From assembly GCA_018694835.1 (NCBI GenBank), contig JABHOG010000004.1, positions 17,216 through 81,215 of the forward strand: a stretch of 64,000 nucleotides of DNA, given 5' to 3'. Below are positions 18,666-29,189 of the stretch, in pieces. Under the pieces are notes generated by a model. The model was not told the DNA's origin, made no database searches, and saw only the letters and a program-made list of their open reading frames with translations. This DNA is from Planctomycetota bacterium (GTDB lineage Bacteria; Planctomycetota; UBA8108; UBA1146). How positions within the stretch are numbered: the first letter of the stretch is position 1; each line of letters opens with the position of its first letter. The position numbers and the translations under genes were made by a program.

Positions 18666-20743
18666 GCCCGATGAAATTTGATTCGATGTTCTTCACCGCC
18701 CTGTTGATCTTGCCATGGCTACTGGGTTCTTGTCAGGGGCCAGGGGATCGCTCGGAGACATCTACGTCTGCAGAAACCGCCAGAGATAGAGTCGAGTCAT
18801 TGTCGATCGAACTCCTCGACAAGGCAGAGGATGAGCGCAGCCTCGAACGGGTGTTCCTGGAGCGGATGCTGAGAAAGAAATCGCCTGTAGTCCGCCAGAA
18901 AGCGGCGGACGTGGCGGGAAGATCGAGGTTCAAGGAGGGAGCTGCGGCATTGATCGCGGCGGGAAGAACCGAACAAGATCCGCGAGTGCTCTCTTCCATC
19001 GCATTTTCGCTGGGCCAGTTGGGTGACCCTCAGGCACTCGACTCATTGCTGCAATGGAGTGACTTGCCGTGGCCGGTCACCGTTCGCAAGGCGGCCATCA
19101 CTGCTCTCGGCAGGATCGTTTTTCACGAAGATGACCGGGCGAGTCGAGCCCCGGTTGCCGTGGCGAGATTGATCGAGATCCTCGACACCGAGACCGATGA
19201 TGCACTCAGCCAGGAGGCGGCGTTGGCATTGTGGCGCCATGGAATCGAAGCGGTGGCGGGGATCCCGCTGCTGACACGACGACTGGAGCAGGAGAGCCCA
19301 TCGGAGCACTGGCCTTACGCCTATGCCCTGATGAAGATCGATCATGCCGAGACATCGGCACCTCTTCGTCAGGCGCTGACTCATCCTTCGGGACTGGTGC
19401 GGACCTATGCGGCGTGGGGTTGTCGGCAGCCGCTCGACCCCCTGTGCGTGGATGGCATCGATGCACTGCTGCTCGATCGGGCCAGTCCCTGGACCGCCCG
19501 GGTCGAGGCGTTGCGTACCCTCGGCAAACTGCGTGAACTGGAGTGGGATCGAAGTGATCAGGTCAGAGACCTGTTGTTGAGGCACTTGATCCAGGAGCAG
19601 CATCCTCTGGTCGCTCCGGTGGTGGTGGAGAGTCTCGGCATCGGAGCGACTGCAGTGGAACTACCCTTCATCTTCGGAGCGCTCGATCCTGAGCGATCGG
19701 AATCGGTTCAATCGGCAGCGATCGGGGCACTCGCCTCTGCAGCGCTGCTCGGGCTGCTGACTCCGATTCGATGTGCGGAGATCCTGGCGGATTTCAGTCG
19801 GGATGACTCCGTTTCGATCCGAACTGCTTCGGCGACCGCCATCGCAAGCCTCGGAGCAGTGGGCCTCCCTTCGCTGGAGAAGTTTCTCAACGATCCCGAT
19901 CGGCGGGTTCGTGCGGCAGCGGTCTCGGCACTTGAATCGATCGAGGACCCGGCGGTCGAGCGGTTGATCCTGCGGGCCCTCAGAGATGTAGATGTGTCGG
20001 TGAAGATGCCCGCAGCGCAGTTGGCGGCGAGCAGGGAGATCGAAGACTGGCAGCAGCAGTTGAAGAGCCTGTGGGCGAGATCGCTCGATGTCGAGAGCTG
20101 GGAGTTGCGAGTGCAACTGCTCGGTCAACTCGCCGAGACCGATGTCGGGGAGTTGCTGGCTCGTCAGGCACTCAAGGATCCGTTTCGCACCGTCAGGAGT
20201 GCGGGAGCGAGGGTGCTGAAGGTGCCGACTCCTCCCCTTGCGGGGCGTTCTCCCGCCGAGATGATCACTTCTCGCCAGCTGACTGGAGAAGGTCCTCCGC
20301 GGGTCTTTCTCCAGCTGGAGTCGGGAACGATGGTGATCGAACTCGATCTGGCAGCGGCTCCGCGCCATGTCAGTGCCTTCATCGATGGGGTCCGCCGCCA
20401 CGCCTATGATGGTCGGATCTTTCACAGGGTCGTTCCTTCTTTTGTTGCCCAGGGTGGTGGTCCTCGCGGAGACGGATGGGGAGACGAGGGCTGGCACCTG
20501 ATCGACGAGATCCATCCCAGGATCTACCGGCGCGGTACTGTCGGCATGCCGAAGGCAGGGGATGACACCGGAGGTTCCCAGATCTTCATCACTCACCTCC
20601 CGACTCCCCATCTCGATGGTCGTTACACGGTGTTTGGTCAGGTGGTGGAAGGGTTGGACCTGCTCGACCAGATCGAGGTGGGCAGCCGGATCGTCAAGAT
20701 CACCGTCGATGAAAGTCGCTTCCGTAAGCGCGTCGCGTTCTGA
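18662..20743 (+). CDS. Lipoprotein with HEAT repeats fused to a C-terminal cyclophilin-type peptidyl-prolyl isomerase
   Basis: Lipobox LLGSC; repeated HEAT-like units; C-terminus VFLQLESGTMVIELDLAAAPRHVSAFI...FHRVVPSFVAQGG...GGSQIFITHLPTPHLDGRYTVFGQVVEG. Start set at ATG 18662, overlapping the upstream stop. Confidence 0.87.
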   Translation: MSPMKFDSMFFTALLILPWLLGSCQGPGDRSETSTSAETARDRVESLSIELLDKAEDERSLERVFLERMLRKKSPVVRQKAADVAGRSRFKEGAAALIAAGRTEQDPRVLSSIAFSLGQLGDPQALDSLLQWSDLPWPVTVRKAAITALGRIVFHEDDRASRAPVAVARLIEILDTETDDALSQEAALALWRHGIEAVAGIPLLTRRLEQESPSEHWPYAYALMKIDHAETSAPLRQALTHPSGLVRTYAAWGCRQPLDPLCVDGIDALLLDRASPWTARVEALRTLGKLRELEWDRSDQVRDLLLRHLIQEQHPLVAPVVVESLGIGATAVELPFIFGALDPERSESVQSAAIGALASAALLGLLTPIRCAEILADFSRDDSVSIRTASATAIASLGAVGLPSLEKFLNDPDRRVRAAAVSALESIEDPAVERLILRALRDVDVSVKMPAAQLAASREIEDWQQQLKSLWARSLDVESWELRVQLLGQLAETDVGELLARQALKDPFRTVRSAGARVLKVPTPPLAGRSPAEMITSRQLTGEGPPRVFLQLESGTMVIELDLAAAPRHVSAFIDGVRRHAYDGRIFHRVVPSFVAQGGGPRGDGWGDEGWHLIDEIHPRIYRRGTVGMPKAGDDTGGSQIFITHLPTPHLDGRYTVFGQVVEGLDLLDQIEVGSRIVKITVDESRFRKRVAF

Positions 20744-20813
20744 GACGGACGGATGGCTTCCTCGGAATCGTACTGTGGCCACACTCCTTTGCTGGTACAG
20801 GAAGGGGGATCCG

Positions 20814-22139
20814 ATGCTTCCACCGGATTATTCACTGTTGACTCGAACAGACCTCGAGATGACGGCCGTCGATGGTGTGGTGGATTCACTGGAGTCTTGT
20901 ATCCAGGTGAGCTCACCAGAAAACCCAGGTTATTACTGGGGCAATTACCTGCTACTGCCGGGGGCACCGGAAGCGGATCGCCTGCAGTCCTGGGTTGACC
21001 TGTTTCGTGATCGGTTCCAGTCCTATTGTGAGGTGGAACATATACTGCTGCGCTGGGACGGTGCGGCCCTGGCGCCGCAGGCGCAGGCGCGTGCCCGTGC
21101 CCTGGGTATGACTGAAGATTCAGGACCCGGGATGGTCGCGACTCAACTGATCGACCCCCAGCTGATCGAACCCGGGAATCAGCATGTAGAGATCCGACCA
21201 CTCGATTTCGAGCGTGAGTTCGATCAGATCGAGCAACTCAACCAGCAGTGTGATCCCAACGAAAGCAGTGGCTCTCCGGAGTACCGACTCTTCAAGGAAC
21301 GAATGCGTCAGTCGTGGCGCAAGCGACAGCGGGCGGGGATGGTTACCTGGTGGGGGGTATTCTTCGATGAGGTGCTGGTCGGACAGTGCGGCTTTGTCTT
21401 CTGCTCCGATCGACTGGGAAGATATCAGGCGGTCGAGACTCACCCTGATTTTCGTCGGCGCGGGGTTTGCTCGGCGCTGATTTCGACGGTGGGTCAGGAC
21501 GCACTGGGCCGCGGTGGATGCCGCGCGCTGTTGCTGGGGGCCGATGGGGAGGGACCGGCACTGGGGTTGTATCGGCGACTGGGATTCAAGACCGATACTA
21601 ACCAGAGGGCGCTACTGCTGGGCGGGGACTCGATGGTGGTTCGCCTGGAAGTGGCGGCGGATCATGCCGAGGTGCGATCGCTGGTACAGGCAGCATTCGA
21701 GGGAGTGGAGGAAGTACAACTGATCGATCAGATGAGGGATCAGCCGGGAGTGCTGTCGTTGGTGGCGGTCCGATCGGGTTCGATTCTCGGGCATGCACTC
21801 TTCACACCTGTCACCAGTGACGCCGCTGGATCGAACTTCCAGCCTGCGGTGGCCCTGGGACCGATCGCAGTGCGTCCATCGCAGCAGCGGCAAGGATGTG
21901 GCAGCGCATTGATCCGGGGCGGACTCGACCGATGCCGGGATCAGGGAATGGGTGCAGCTTTTGTGCTGGGCGACCCAGAGTACTACAGCCGTTTTGGTTG
22001 GCGGCCCGCCCAGCAGCGTCAACTTCATTGCCAGTGGCCCTTGGCGAGGGATGCTTTTCAGGTGCTCGAGTTGAGCGAGGGCGGCCTCGATGGCTGGCAA
22101 GGAAAGGTCAACTATGCCCCCGCCTTTGATCGATTCTGA
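20814..22139 (+). CDS. Tandem GNAT N-acetyltransferase (two GNAT domains)
   Basis: GNAT1: VETHPDFRRRGVCSALI...GLYRRLGF; GNAT2: LGPIAVRPSQQRQGCGSALIRGG...VLGDPEYYSRFGW (YhbS-like). Confidence 0.82.
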   Translation: MLPPDYSLLTRTDLEMTAVDGVVDSLESCIQVSSPENPGYYWGNYLLLPGAPEADRLQSWVDLFRDRFQSYCEVEHILLRWDGAALAPQAQARARALGMTEDSGPGMVATQLIDPQLIEPGNQHVEIRPLDFEREFDQIEQLNQQCDPNESSGSPEYRLFKERMRQSWRKRQRAGMVTWWGVFFDEVLVGQCGFVFCSDRLGRYQAVETHPDFRRRGVCSALISTVGQDALGRGGCRALLLGADGEGPALGLYRRLGFKTDTNQRALLLGGDSMVVRLEVAADHAEVRSLVQAAFEGVEEVQLIDQMRDQPGVLSLVAVRSGSILGHALFTPVTSDAAGSNFQPAVALGPIAVRPSQQRQGCGSALIRGGLDRCRDQGMGAAFVLGDPEYYSRFGWRPAQQRQLHCQWPLARDAFQVLELSEGGLDGWQGKVNYAPAFDRF

Positions 22140-22442
22140 TCGGTGCTGGGGAGGGCACGGCATAAACGGGTCGGAATTGGTTTCCCTGCGGTGGCCCAGC
22201 ACCCGCGTGGGCTCCGACGGAGGAGAGGGGAGAGGGTGGTCACGAAGAGGAGGATACGGGTGAATTGAGAAGCACCAGGGGAGCAGAAGTCCCGAATGGG
22301 TGTTCCCGGATGGGGGGCTGACAGCGGTCCTACGGGTGAAATCCTACAATTCCCTCAAGAGTCCACGCGTCAGATCCGATCAATTCCTCACGGAGATAGG
22401 TCACCCTCCACGGGAGCCGCTTCGTCGAGAGGATTAGAAAAC

Positions 22443-23114
22443 ATGAATCATCGCATCTTCGGGGCTCTCTTCATCTTGCCCCTGTTATTCCTGGTCTCGG
22501 GTTGTACGACCCAGACGATTCGCCCCATCTCCCAGCAAGTGGTCATCGAGGACGAGGAAAATCGTTCCACCATCATCGATGTGAAGCTGGAGAAATACAT
22601 CGAGTTGGCGAAGGACTTTCCCAAGGAAGCGAGATACCAGGAGAAACTGGCGAAGCTGTACTGGGAAAAAACAGACCACAAGAATGCACTGAAGGCATTG
22701 GCACGCGCCAAGAAACTGGACTCCGATAATCCGCGTTACAATTATCTGGAAGCTCAGATCTTGGAGGGCCTCGGCAGTTACTCTGCTGCAGAAAAAGCCT
22801 ACCTGGCAGTGATCGAGGGTACTGAAAACGGCAGAGAATATTCGGGACCTTTGATGCAACTGGGTAATCTCTACATGCAGATGGAACGAAGCGATAAGGC
22901 TCTCATTTGCTTCAAGGATGCTCTCGAAGCCGATCCGACATTTTCTGAACCCCATTACTGGATCGGCCGAGTGCAGTTAATGCACAAGAATCGCAAGGCA
23001 GCGATTCAGAGTTTCGAGCGTTACCTCCGAGTCGGAGGTCAGCAGCGCTACAAGGAAGTACTGCAAACCCTGCAAGCTTTGCAGCCCGATCTGCGGATTC
23101 ACGACATCCGCTGA
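22443..23114 (+). CDS. TPR-repeat lipoprotein
   Basis: Lipobox LFLVSGC; TPR-like units (NALKALARAKKLDSDNPRYNYLEAQI...). Confidence 0.8.
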   Translation: MNHRIFGALFILPLLFLVSGCTTQTIRPISQQVVIEDEENRSTIIDVKLEKYIELAKDFPKEARYQEKLAKLYWEKTDHKNALKALARAKKLDSDNPRYNYLEAQILEGLGSYSAAEKAYLAVIEGTENGREYSGPLMQLGNLYMQMERSDKALICFKDALEADPTFSEPHYWIGRVQLMHKNRKAAIQSFERYLRVGGQQRYKEVLQTLQALQPDLRIHDIR

Positions 23115-23133
23115 ACACTTGCCCTCTCTTCTT

Positions 23134-23170
23134 CGGCGGAGGTTCGGTTTCAAACACCGTGCCTCCGCCG
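23134..23170 (+). terminator. Stem-loop (probable terminator) after the TPR lipoprotein
   Basis: CGGCGGAGG ... CCTCCGCCG, with internal CGGT/ACCG; only a weak T-rich tail. Confidence 0.55.
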
Positions 23171-23395
23171 ATTCTAATTCCACATCTGCAAGATCAGTAT
23201 CCGTGCATGAGCGCGGATGTGATGCACGTTGCCCCGGTATTCACCGGGCATGAATGGGATCTGTGTGGGGGAGGGGCTTGGATCGGCTGAACTGAGCTGA
23301 CAAGATCGACGCCACCCTCTGGAATTGAAATAGAGCCGGAGGGAACGAATTCCCTCCGACCCGTGAGGAGGTGTGTCTGGTGAATTAACGGCTCA

Positions 23396-23413
23396 GGGGA
23401 CAGATCTGTTCCC
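23396..23413. repeat. 18-bp near-perfect palindrome GGGGACAGATCTGTTCCC, REP/RAYT-like
   Basis: Dyad symmetric with one G-T deviation, in a convergent intergenic region, followed by an A8 run. Confidence 0.5.
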
Positions 23414-23476
23414 GGGCACCCAAAAAAAACGTAACGGTCGTAAACTCTTTAATGCTAATGACTTGGGTAGGCAAGT

Positions 23477-24439
23477 TTAGGGATGGAAACCAGGTCCAGC
23501 AGGATTTCGCAGGTGGAGAAGCACCTTCCAGGCGCGTTCCACCTCTGCTGTTGGAAGTATGTATGGAGGGTTCTCGGAGCGTAAGAATTGTAATCGGATC
23601 GCTTCGTCGTCGTCATCAAAATAGCGACAGAACAGTGTCCTGGAGGTTTCATGTGGCTCTTCAGGATTTTCCCACAATGTTCTCACCAGCGCAAAGGAGC
23701 CGCTGGTGACGATTTCATCCAGCCCCAACACGATCACATCGCCTCGACGAAAGCAGTTCTCTCCCGGCCCGGTCATGGCATCTCCGTCGACTCGAACCGC
23801 GAAGGACCGATCCGGATCGATTCCCGGTAACTGCAGCCACTGCTCGACGACTCCCGCAGGCTGACCCTCTTCATCGAGTTCTTCCGGGTATGCGCTCATC
23901 TCTGCCACCAGTAGAGGAGTTCCATTGCCGTCGCTGGAGGTGGGAACTACGACCTGAAGCGATTCCGGCTCGGTGACGTCCAGTTTCTCTTCGGCAGCGG
24001 CCAGCAGGTCGATGGGAGTGAAGCCGAGTAGGCGGCACGCCTTCTTGATGAAATCGTTTTCGATGCCACTTCTTCGCCCTTCCTCAACCGACAGGCAAAA
24101 GGCGCGGGAGGTGAGGGTCTTCCGTGCCAGATCCTCGACGGTCCAGTGCTTCTGGCGGCGCGCAGAACGGATGATCTTCCCTATCGCCACCCGCAGGGGG
24201 GTCGCCGATGAGCTGGCAAGTGGCCGAACGGGAGCCACTTCTCCATCTTCAAAGAATTCGGATGGCGTTACCTGTAACGCTCTTGCGATCCGCGCCAGGA
24301 CCTCGCTATTGACCCGTCGCTGGCCACTTTCGAGCCGGCTCATCTGGGATGCGGAGAGCCCGATCTGTTCGGCCAGATCCTTGGCTGCGATTCCCTTCTC
24401 TTCCCGAAGGGTGCGAATCAGAGTTCCAATCTTGGCCAT
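23477..24439 (-). CDS. Tandem-HTH (XRE) regulator with degenerate S24/LexA-like C-terminal domain
   Basis: Two XRE HTH segments (LAEQIGLSASQMSRLESGQRRV; VEDLARKTLTSRAFCLSVEEGR) and an S24-like VRVDGDAMTGPGENCFRRGDVIVL. Confidence 0.85.
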   Translation of the reverse strand: MAKIGTLIRTLREEKGIAAKDLAEQIGLSASQMSRLESGQRRVNSEVLARIARALQVTPSEFFEDGEVAPVRPLASSSATPLRVAIGKIIRSARRQKHWTVEDLARKTLTSRAFCLSVEEGRRSGIENDFIKKACRLLGFTPIDLLAAAEEKLDVTEPESLQVVVPTSSDGNGTPLLVAEMSAYPEELDEEGQPAGVVEQWLQLPGIDPDRSFAVRVDGDAMTGPGENCFRRGDVIVLGLDEIVTSGSFALVRTLWENPEEPHETSRTLFCRYFDDDDEAIRLQFLRSENPPYILPTAEVERAWKVLLHLRNPAGPGFHP

Positions 24440-24440
24440 C

Positions 24441-25352
24441 TCAGTTGCTCCATCCGAAGAACTCGGTCAAGAACAGGAGGCTGATCATCATCGAATTGAA
24501 CATGGCATGAAGGAGGATGCTCAGCCACAGGTTGCCACTTCGTTGATAGAGCCATGCGAGCAGGAAGCCAAGTACTGCCACCGGGCCCGAGTTGGAATCA
24601 TGCATCAGGCCAAAGAGCATCGATGAAATCAGAGCCGCAGGAATGAAACCATTGCGATCACGAAGGTATCGAAAGAGCAATCCTCGAAATAGAACTTCCT
24701 CGGCGCAGGGAGCGATGACCATCGCCGTCACTGTCATCGCCAACAGGAATCCCCAGTTCTGCTGCTGGATCGCTTCCTGAATCAGCACGATTCCGTGCTG
24801 CAAATCATTGTCGAAATTGAGCATGCGTAAGAGTGAATCCCAGAGTGCGGAAACTCCGATGTGAGCCGGCACGTAGCACAGTAGAGCCAGCGAAGTGATT
24901 CCGATCGACTTTAGCGCGCTGCTACCGGTCCCGAAGAAGGACTCATCCGATCGATTCTGCTCGCGACATCGCTTTTGGTGCACCTGGATCGTCAGTTTCA
25001 TCGCCAAGAGGCTGATGGTGGCGGATCCGGCGATCTCCACCGCCGCATTGTCAAACAGGCTCCGCATCAAGCTGACGGCCCCTACGCTGGAGAAGATCAT
25101 CAAGCCGAAGATAATCAGCAAGTCTTCGATTCTGAAGAGGGGCTGGATCGTTGGCGGCGCAGGTTTGGCAAAGAAGTGAGATTCTATCTTTCGCAGGGTG
25201 ACCAGCGAGATGGTGATCAGCCCGAAGGCGAACAGCAAGACGGCCCAGAGCTCTGGTTCATAGGCCGCAGCATCTGCGGTGGCGGAGTCGATCAGATCGG
25301 ACCCGACCGGTGAGTCTGCGCTTCCGTTTCCCACCGCAGTCTGGAACATCAC
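24441..25352 (-). CDS. CPBP-family intramembrane glutamic endopeptidase
   Basis: [35 protein letters not shown] motifs; multiple TM helices. Confidence 0.88.
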   Translation of the reverse strand: MMFQTAVGNGSADSPVGSDLIDSATADAAAYEPELWAVLLFAFGLITISLVTLRKIESHFFAKPAPPTIQPLFRIEDLLIIFGLMIFSSVGAVSLMRSLFDNAAVEIAGSATISLLAMKLTIQVHQKRCREQNRSDESFFGTGSSALKSIGITSLALLCYVPAHIGVSALWDSLLRMLNFDNDLQHGIVLIQEAIQQQNWGFLLAMTVTAMVIAPCAEEVLFRGLLFRYLRDRNGFIPAALISSMLFGLMHDSNSGPVAVLGFLLAWLYQRSGNLWLSILLHAMFNSMMISLLFLTEFFGWSN

Positions 25353-26152
25353 TCTCCCAGCACGCCCTCGGTGGGACTGGATGCCTGGGCATATCGACGC
25401 TTCTGAATCCGTCCGGCACGAGCGGCGAACCAGCCGGCATCGAGAGCGTTTCGCATCGCATGGGCCATCGTCACTGGATCCCTGGCTCCGGCGATGCCGG
25501 TGTTGAGAAGCACCCCTTCGGCTCCCAGTTCCATTGCGATGGTGACATCGCTAGCAGTTCCCACTCCAGCATCGATGATCACAGGAACCTCGAGTTGCTC
25601 GAGGATGATGGAGAGATTGTTTCGATTGAGAATCCCCTGGCCGCTGCCGATGGGGGAGCCCGCAGGCATCACCGAGGTCGCTCCAGCATCCTGCAATCGA
25701 AGAGCCAGCACCGGATCATCGCTGGTGTAGACCATCACCTTGAAGCCTTCCGAGACGAGGGATTGGCAAGCTTCGAGGGTTCCGATCGGATCGGGCAGTA
25801 GCGTTTTTTTGTCGCCCAGAACCTCCAGTTTGACCCAGTCTCCCAGACCCAACTCACGAGACAGGTGGCAAACTCGGATGGCGTCCTCGGCATTGAAGCA
25901 CCCGGCGGTGTTGGGAAGCAGGAAGTAACGATCCCGGTCGAGGTGGGAGAGCAAGTTGTCGGAACTGGAGAGATCGACACGTCGAATCGCCACCGTGACC
26001 ATCTCACATCCGGAGGCTTCCAGCGCAGCATTCATTGTCTGGTGATCGGCGTACTTGCCGGTTCCCACCAGCAGCCGCGAGCGAAAAGTCTTGCCGCCCA
26101 GTTTGAGGGGTGTGGGCTTGGTTTCGGTGATACAGGTCGGTTCAATATTCAA
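25349..26152 (-). CDS. thiG: Thiazole synthase
   Basis: [91 protein letters not shown]. Confidence 0.95.
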   Translation of the reverse strand: MNIEPTCITETKPTPLKLGGKTFRSRLLVGTGKYADHQTMNAALEASGCEMVTVAIRRVDLSSSDNLLSHLDRDRYFLLPNTAGCFNAEDAIRVCHLSRELGLGDWVKLEVLGDKKTLLPDPIGTLEACQSLVSEGFKVMVYTSDDPVLALRLQDAGATSVMPAGSPIGSGQGILNRNNLSIILEQLEVPVIIDAGVGTASDVTIAMELGAEGVLLNTGIAGARDPVTMAHAMRNALDAGWFAARAGRIQKRRYAQASSPTEGVLGE

Positions 26153-26155
26153 CGA

Positions 26156-26392
26156 TCAACCTCCTCCGACGATGGTGACCACTTCTAATTCATCTCCGGC
26201 TTCAATGACGGTCGATGTGTGAAGTGAGCGAGGGACGATCTTACGATTGCGTTCGACTGCCACCGCCGTCGGTTCTATGGCGAGTCCCTCGATGAGTGTG
26301 GCTACCGTGGTTCCCGGTTGGACGGGGTGCGACTCGCCATTGAGTCGCACCTCGAACACCGATGTCGAATCGTTCATCTGGACCACGCCCAT
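26156..26392 (-). CDS. thiS: Sulfur carrier protein ThiS
   Basis: Small ubiquitin-like ORF ending VTIVGGG, directly upstream of thiG; start ATG 26392 (overlaps upstream stop) or 26377. Confidence 0.9.
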   Translation of the reverse strand: MGVVQMNDSTSVFEVRLNGESHPVQPGTTVATLIEGLAIEPTAVAVERNRKIVPRSLHTSTVIEAGDELEVVTIVGGG

Positions 26393-27957
26393 CAGTTTCC
26401 GGCCCTGGCGAAGCGGTAGTAGACTTCGAGGGTCATCGCTCCGATGGCGGTGTTGTAGACGCGGCCACCTGCGATACCCCATTCTCCGACAGGGTCCCAG
26501 GAACCATCCTCACAACCACCGACTCTCTGGTTGCGAACCAGTGCTTCGATCATTGCTTCGTTCCATTCGCGCCACTTGCTGCCGCCGATCTGGAACATCG
26601 CATAGGTTGCGTAATACCAGTAGTAGAGGTTGATCTTCGACTTGCGCTTGCCCTCTTGCGGGCGCCAGCGAGGAATCTCTTCCATCAATACCGCGGCTCC
26701 GGACTTGATCGCATTGGAGCTGGTTTTTTCGCCGGCGAAAATGCGACACAACACCGAAACGGCAGTCATGCAGGAGAGGTCCTTGGAGTACGGATAAGGT
26801 TCGGGGTAGCGACCTTGAAGACGGGAACCTTCGTCTCCTGGAGTCTCGTATCCGCAGATTCCACTGCGTTCAGAGGTACAGGATTCGAACCACTTGAGTG
26901 CACCGTCGAAGGCGGGCTGGAAGTCCTTGGACTTGATCTTGATGTAGCGTGACAGAGCGCACACCTTGGAGGTCTTCAACGCCAGCACCATCCACCCGGT
27001 GACCGAGGTATCGTTGCGGCCTGCCTGGTATCCATACTTCCAGCCGTAACCGGGATTTTGTGCCCGCAGGCACCACTTGGTCGAGTTCTCGACCGGCTTG
27101 GCCAGCTTGATCTTGTCGTGAGAGAGAAGCAGTAACTCACTCATCGCCATCGTTGCGATGGCATGGTTGTAGATCCACTCGTCGGAATCCTCGAGAGGCA
27201 ACCCATACAGGCCATTGAGCTTGGGGTCGGCATCCTTGATCTGCTGCTGGAGCATCCAGTCCATCGCCTTGCGCATCACCACCACGAACTCAGGGAATTC
27301 GCCACTCTCATGTGTGTGGCCAAATCCGAGATAGGCGAGCATCGCCATGGCGGTGCAGCCCACATCGTAGCCATCGAATCCATCCCCATCTTCCTTCTCG
27401 CACCCATCGGGGCGGAGGAAACCATTTGAGGACCAGTGGCCGTCGGGGTGTTGATGCCGTTCGAGCCACTTGAGTGCCGCGAGCACAGCACTTTCAGTGG
27501 CTTCGGAGCCGCCCTCACGAGAAAGGGAACCCTTGCCGAAACGATCTCCGTAGGCACCGGCTCCTGCGCCGGTCATTCCGAAGGCGTCATTGAGCTGGTT
27601 CTTGATGTTCTTGTTGGTCTTGTTGTTCTTGCTGGTTCCCTTGGGAGTTCGGCTGATCTTGTCGGGTTTGAGGATCTTCACCGGATCCTTCTTTTGCTTC
27701 TCCAGGATCTCTGGCTTGCGCTCGATGTCTCGCTTCTTCGTAGGGTCGTACTTGGGCGGCTTGATCTCCTTCTTGACCACCGTTCTGCGCTGCTCCTCCT
27801 CCTCGACAATCTCGAGGACGACGACGCTGCCGAGGACGAACAAGACGATCGCATGAAGAGCGATGGAGATGAGCCAGTACGGTGTATCGGTGAGCCAGCC
27901 ACCGGTATCACTTTCTTCCTCTTCGAAATCTTCTTCTTCTTCGTATTCTTGGTTCAA
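26392..27957 (-). CDS. Prenyltransferase/squalene-oxidase-fold repeat protein with N-terminal TM anchor and acidic N-tail
   Basis: Acidic N-terminus, [26 protein letters not shown], Lys/Pro linker, alpha/alpha-toroid repeats ([20 protein letters not shown]...[13 protein letters not shown]). Confidence 0.8.
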   Translation of the reverse strand: MNQEYEEEEDFEEEESDTGGWLTDTPYWLISIALHAIVLFVLGSVVVLEIVEEEEQRRTVVKKEIKPPKYDPTKKRDIERKPEILEKQKKDPVKILKPDKISRTPKGTSKNNKTNKNIKNQLNDAFGMTGAGAGAYGDRFGKGSLSREGGSEATESAVLAALKWLERHQHPDGHWSSNGFLRPDGCEKEDGDGFDGYDVGCTAMAMLAYLGFGHTHESGEFPEFVVVMRKAMDWMLQQQIKDADPKLNGLYGLPLEDSDEWIYNHAIATMAMSELLLLSHDKIKLAKPVENSTKWCLRAQNPGYGWKYGYQAGRNDTSVTGWMVLALKTSKVCALSRYIKIKSKDFQPAFDGALKWFESCTSERSGICGYETPGDEGSRLQGRYPEPYPYSKDLSCMTAVSVLCRIFAGEKTSSNAIKSGAAVLMEEIPRWRPQEGKRKSKINLYYWYYATYAMFQIGGSKWREWNEAMIEALVRNQRVGGCEDGSWDPVGEWGIAGGRVYNTAIGAMTLEVYYRFARAGN

Positions 27958-27993
27958 GGGTCTACCTCTCTGTACGACGAACTGAAACTCGAA

Positions 27994-28026
27994 CTGAACT
28001 AGATCTGAACTAGATCTGAACTCTAT
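27994..28026. repeat. 11-bp tandem repeat CTGAACTAGAT (two perfect copies plus one partial)
   Basis: CTGAACTAGAT CTGAACTAGAT CTGAACTCTAT upstream of the gene starting at 27957. Confidence 0.75.
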
Positions 28027-28165
28027 GGCACTTCAAAGGCCTCACTGACGAGAATATCCTCAGTTGTCAGAATGGCAAGTCCAGAGTTGCCGAAATGGCA
28101 ATTCGTGACCTGGGGACTCCGGTGTGGCAGTCTTAAACTGTTCTATAATTGTAACTTAGGGGAGA

Positions 28166-29080
28166 TTACTGGGATTCCAGCCAATCCCTGGGTTTCAGGA
28201 AACCAGACAACTGATCCTCATCGCTGCCCTTTTCAGGGCTCCAGCCGCTCTGCCAGCGAACCACCGGGGGGAGCGACATCAAGATCGCCTCGGTCCGCCC
28301 GCCACTCTGGATTCCGAACAGGGTTCCTCGATCGAACAACAGGTTGAACTCGACGTAACGGCCGCGCCGGTACAACTGGAACTGACGTTCTCGATCGCCG
28401 AAAGGATGTTGTCGACGCCGCTCGATGATGGGCAGGTATCCGTCGAGGAATGAATCTCCCACCGATTGGGTGATGGACATCGCCTCGCTGAATCCGCCGT
28501 CATCAAGATCGTCGAAAAAGATGCCTCCGACTCCGCGAGTTTCATCACGATGCGGAAGGAAGAAGTAGCGATCGCACCACTCCTTGAAGCGCGGGTAATA
28601 GTCGGCGCCATGCTTCTCCAGAGCGGTCCGGGCATTGCGATGCCAATGCTGTGCATCCTCGAGGAATGGGTAGTAGGGGGTCAGGTCGTAGCCGCCTCCA
28701 AACCACCAGATCGGTTCCTTGCCTGCGGCTTCCGCGTGAAACAATCGGACGTTCATATGAGTGGTGGGAATGAATGGATTGCGTGGATGGAGAACCAGTG
28801 AGAGTCCCATCGCGCGGAAGCTACGTCCTTCGAGTTGTGGTCTTGCGGCACTGGCACTGGCAGGAAGTGAATCCCCTTCGATGATCGAGATATTGACTCC
28901 CGCTTGTTCGAACAGTTCCCCGTCTCGAAGTAGTCGGCTTTCTCCTCCACCCCCTTCCGGCCGCTGCCAGGAAGTGGTCTGAAAGCGGGCAGTCGGCTCC
29001 AACTGTTCCAGGGTGGAACAGATCTGTTGTTGCAGATGAAGGAGCCAGTCCTGGAAGACCTGGGGGTGATTGTTGTTCAT
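28166..29080 (-). CDS. hemF: Oxygen-dependent coproporphyrinogen III oxidase
   Basis: [74 protein letters not shown]. Confidence 0.95.
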   Translation of the reverse strand: MNNNHPQVFQDWLLHLQQQICSTLEQLEPTARFQTTSWQRPEGGGGESRLLRDGELFEQAGVNISIIEGDSLPASASAARPQLEGRSFRAMGLSLVLHPRNPFIPTTHMNVRLFHAEAAGKEPIWWFGGGYDLTPYYPFLEDAQHWHRNARTALEKHGADYYPRFKEWCDRYFFLPHRDETRGVGGIFFDDLDDGGFSEAMSITQSVGDSFLDGYLPIIERRRQHPFGDRERQFQLYRRGRYVEFNLLFDRGTLFGIQSGGRTEAILMSLPPVVRWQSGWSPEKGSDEDQLSGFLKPRDWLESQ

Positions 29081-29189
29081 CGGGCCTCCGGAATGAGTTT
29101 CCAGCAGTGTTTGGTTCCAGGCAAGACCTGCTCTTGTGATTCTGTTGAGTTGTAATCTCTACACCAAGAGGGAGTTATGAAAGTAGTGA

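Noticed and set aside
23477-24439. Prophage interpretation from the S24/XRE regulator
   Set aside because: No integrase, structural or lysis genes nearby; the gene is in a coupled operon with thiSG and CPBP.
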